DNA of 5,836 bases from Afipia sp. GTDB lineage: Bacteria > Pseudomonadota > Alphaproteobacteria > Rhizobiales > Xanthobacteraceae. Position numbers and translations under genes: made by a program. The stretch spans positions 1 through 5,836 of the forward strand of contig JAPLPA010000409.1 in assembly GCA_026400415.1 (NCBI GenBank). Direction: 5' to 3'. The notes beneath the pieces are model-generated. The model was given only the letters and a program-made list of their open reading frames with translations. It did not search any database and had not been told where the DNA came from. Shown here in pieces: positions 5,598 through 5,836 of the stretch. The stretch's first letter is position 1; every line of letters begins with the position of its first letter.

Positions 5598-5836
5598 CTA
5601 GTGCATGGACGATGTTTTGGAACGCCGTTTTCGATTGCGGTGCGCCAAAATGTTGAAGGCCTCAACCGCAGCCGAGAAGCATATTGCAACGTATATGAAC
5701 GAGCGCGGGATATGATACTGGAATCCGTCCGCCACCAGTGCGACCCCGATCAGGACGAGAAACGCCAGCGCCAGCATTTTCGTCGTCGGGTGTTCGGCAA
5801 CGAAAGCCGCGACTGGTCCCGCTGAGACATACATCA
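5598..5836 (-). CDS. TerC-family integral membrane protein, C-terminal part only
   Basis: The last 78-79 residues of a membrane protein whose 5' part lies beyond the right edge; the frame is still open at 5836, so the in-frame ATG at 5834 is probably internal. The pattern AGPVAAFVAEHPTTKMLALA, then LIGVALVADGF, HIPRSFIYVAICFSAAVEAFN and a basic tail (RNRKRRSK) matches the end of TerC/YkoY/Alx-type proteins. That family of inner-membrane proteins is linked to tellurite resistance and metal (notably manganese) export. Two membrane segments are visible, at about residues 19-39 and 45-63 counted from the 5834 ATG, with a short cytoplasmic-looking positively charged end. The exact subfamily cannot be told from this fragment. 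It is on the same strand as qor, 78 bases upstream. Confidence 0.8.
   Translation of the reverse strand, partial: MYVSAGPVAAFVAEHPTTKMLALAFLVLIGVALVADGFQYHIPRSFIYVAICFSAAVEAFNILAHRNRKRRSKTSSMH

Noticed and set aside
5082..5825. Plus-strand open frames opposite qor and terC
   Set aside because: Both opposite genes have clear family motifs; these frames are shadows and one crosses the qor-terC gap.
1..5836. Mobile elements, CRISPR arrays, tRNA or rRNA genes
   Set aside because: No transposase motifs, long terminal inverted repeats, regularly spaced repeats or RNA-gene signatures were seen on either strand.

Overview
The window reads as a chromosomal segment from an alphaproteobacterium, most likely of the Bradyrhizobium / Rhodopseudomonas / Afipia group (Nitrobacteraceae). 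This rests on the GC-rich codon use, the style of the RimO and quinone oxidoreductase proteins, and the gene order nasT-nasS-nrtA. That is recognition from memory, not a database search.

Left part (1-3103, all minus strand) is a nitrate-assimilation control and uptake block. In transcription order it contains nasT (ANTAR-type RNA-binding antiterminator), nasS (cytoplasmic nitrate sensor, overlapping nasT by ATGA), a 339-base non-coding leader region, and nrtA (Tat-exported nitrate-binding protein), whose 3' end runs off the left edge. The leader (1008-1346) is the most informative non-coding stretch. It holds a sigma-54-like -24/-12 promoter, two small tandem hairpins, a strong intrinsic terminator, then about 70 bases to the nrtA start. 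This is the layout expected of a NasS/NasT-controlled operon. Without nitrate, NasS holds NasT and transcription stops at the leader terminator. With nitrate, NasT is released, binds the leader hairpins and lets RNA polymerase through. Inverted repeats lie about 70-125 bases upstream of the inferred start site, where an enhancer-binding activator would be expected.

Middle part: a 115-base divergent intergenic region (3104-3218) separates nasT from rimO (3219-4544, plus strand), which encodes the radical-SAM methylthiotransferase that modifies ribosomal protein S12. rimO is unrelated to nitrate metabolism.

Right part (4545-5836, minus strand): qor, a zinc-free NADPH:quinone oxidoreductase of the medium-chain dehydrogenase/reductase superfamily, converges on rimO with the two stop codons directly abutting. 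A perfect 7-bp hairpin inside the 3' end of qor is a candidate rimO terminator. Upstream of qor is the C-terminal end of a TerC-family membrane protein, which runs off the right edge.

No novel system, mobile element, CRISPR array or RNA gene is visible. The interest lies in the nitrate-responsive leader architecture, the paralogous sensor/transporter protein pair, and the tight gene boundaries.
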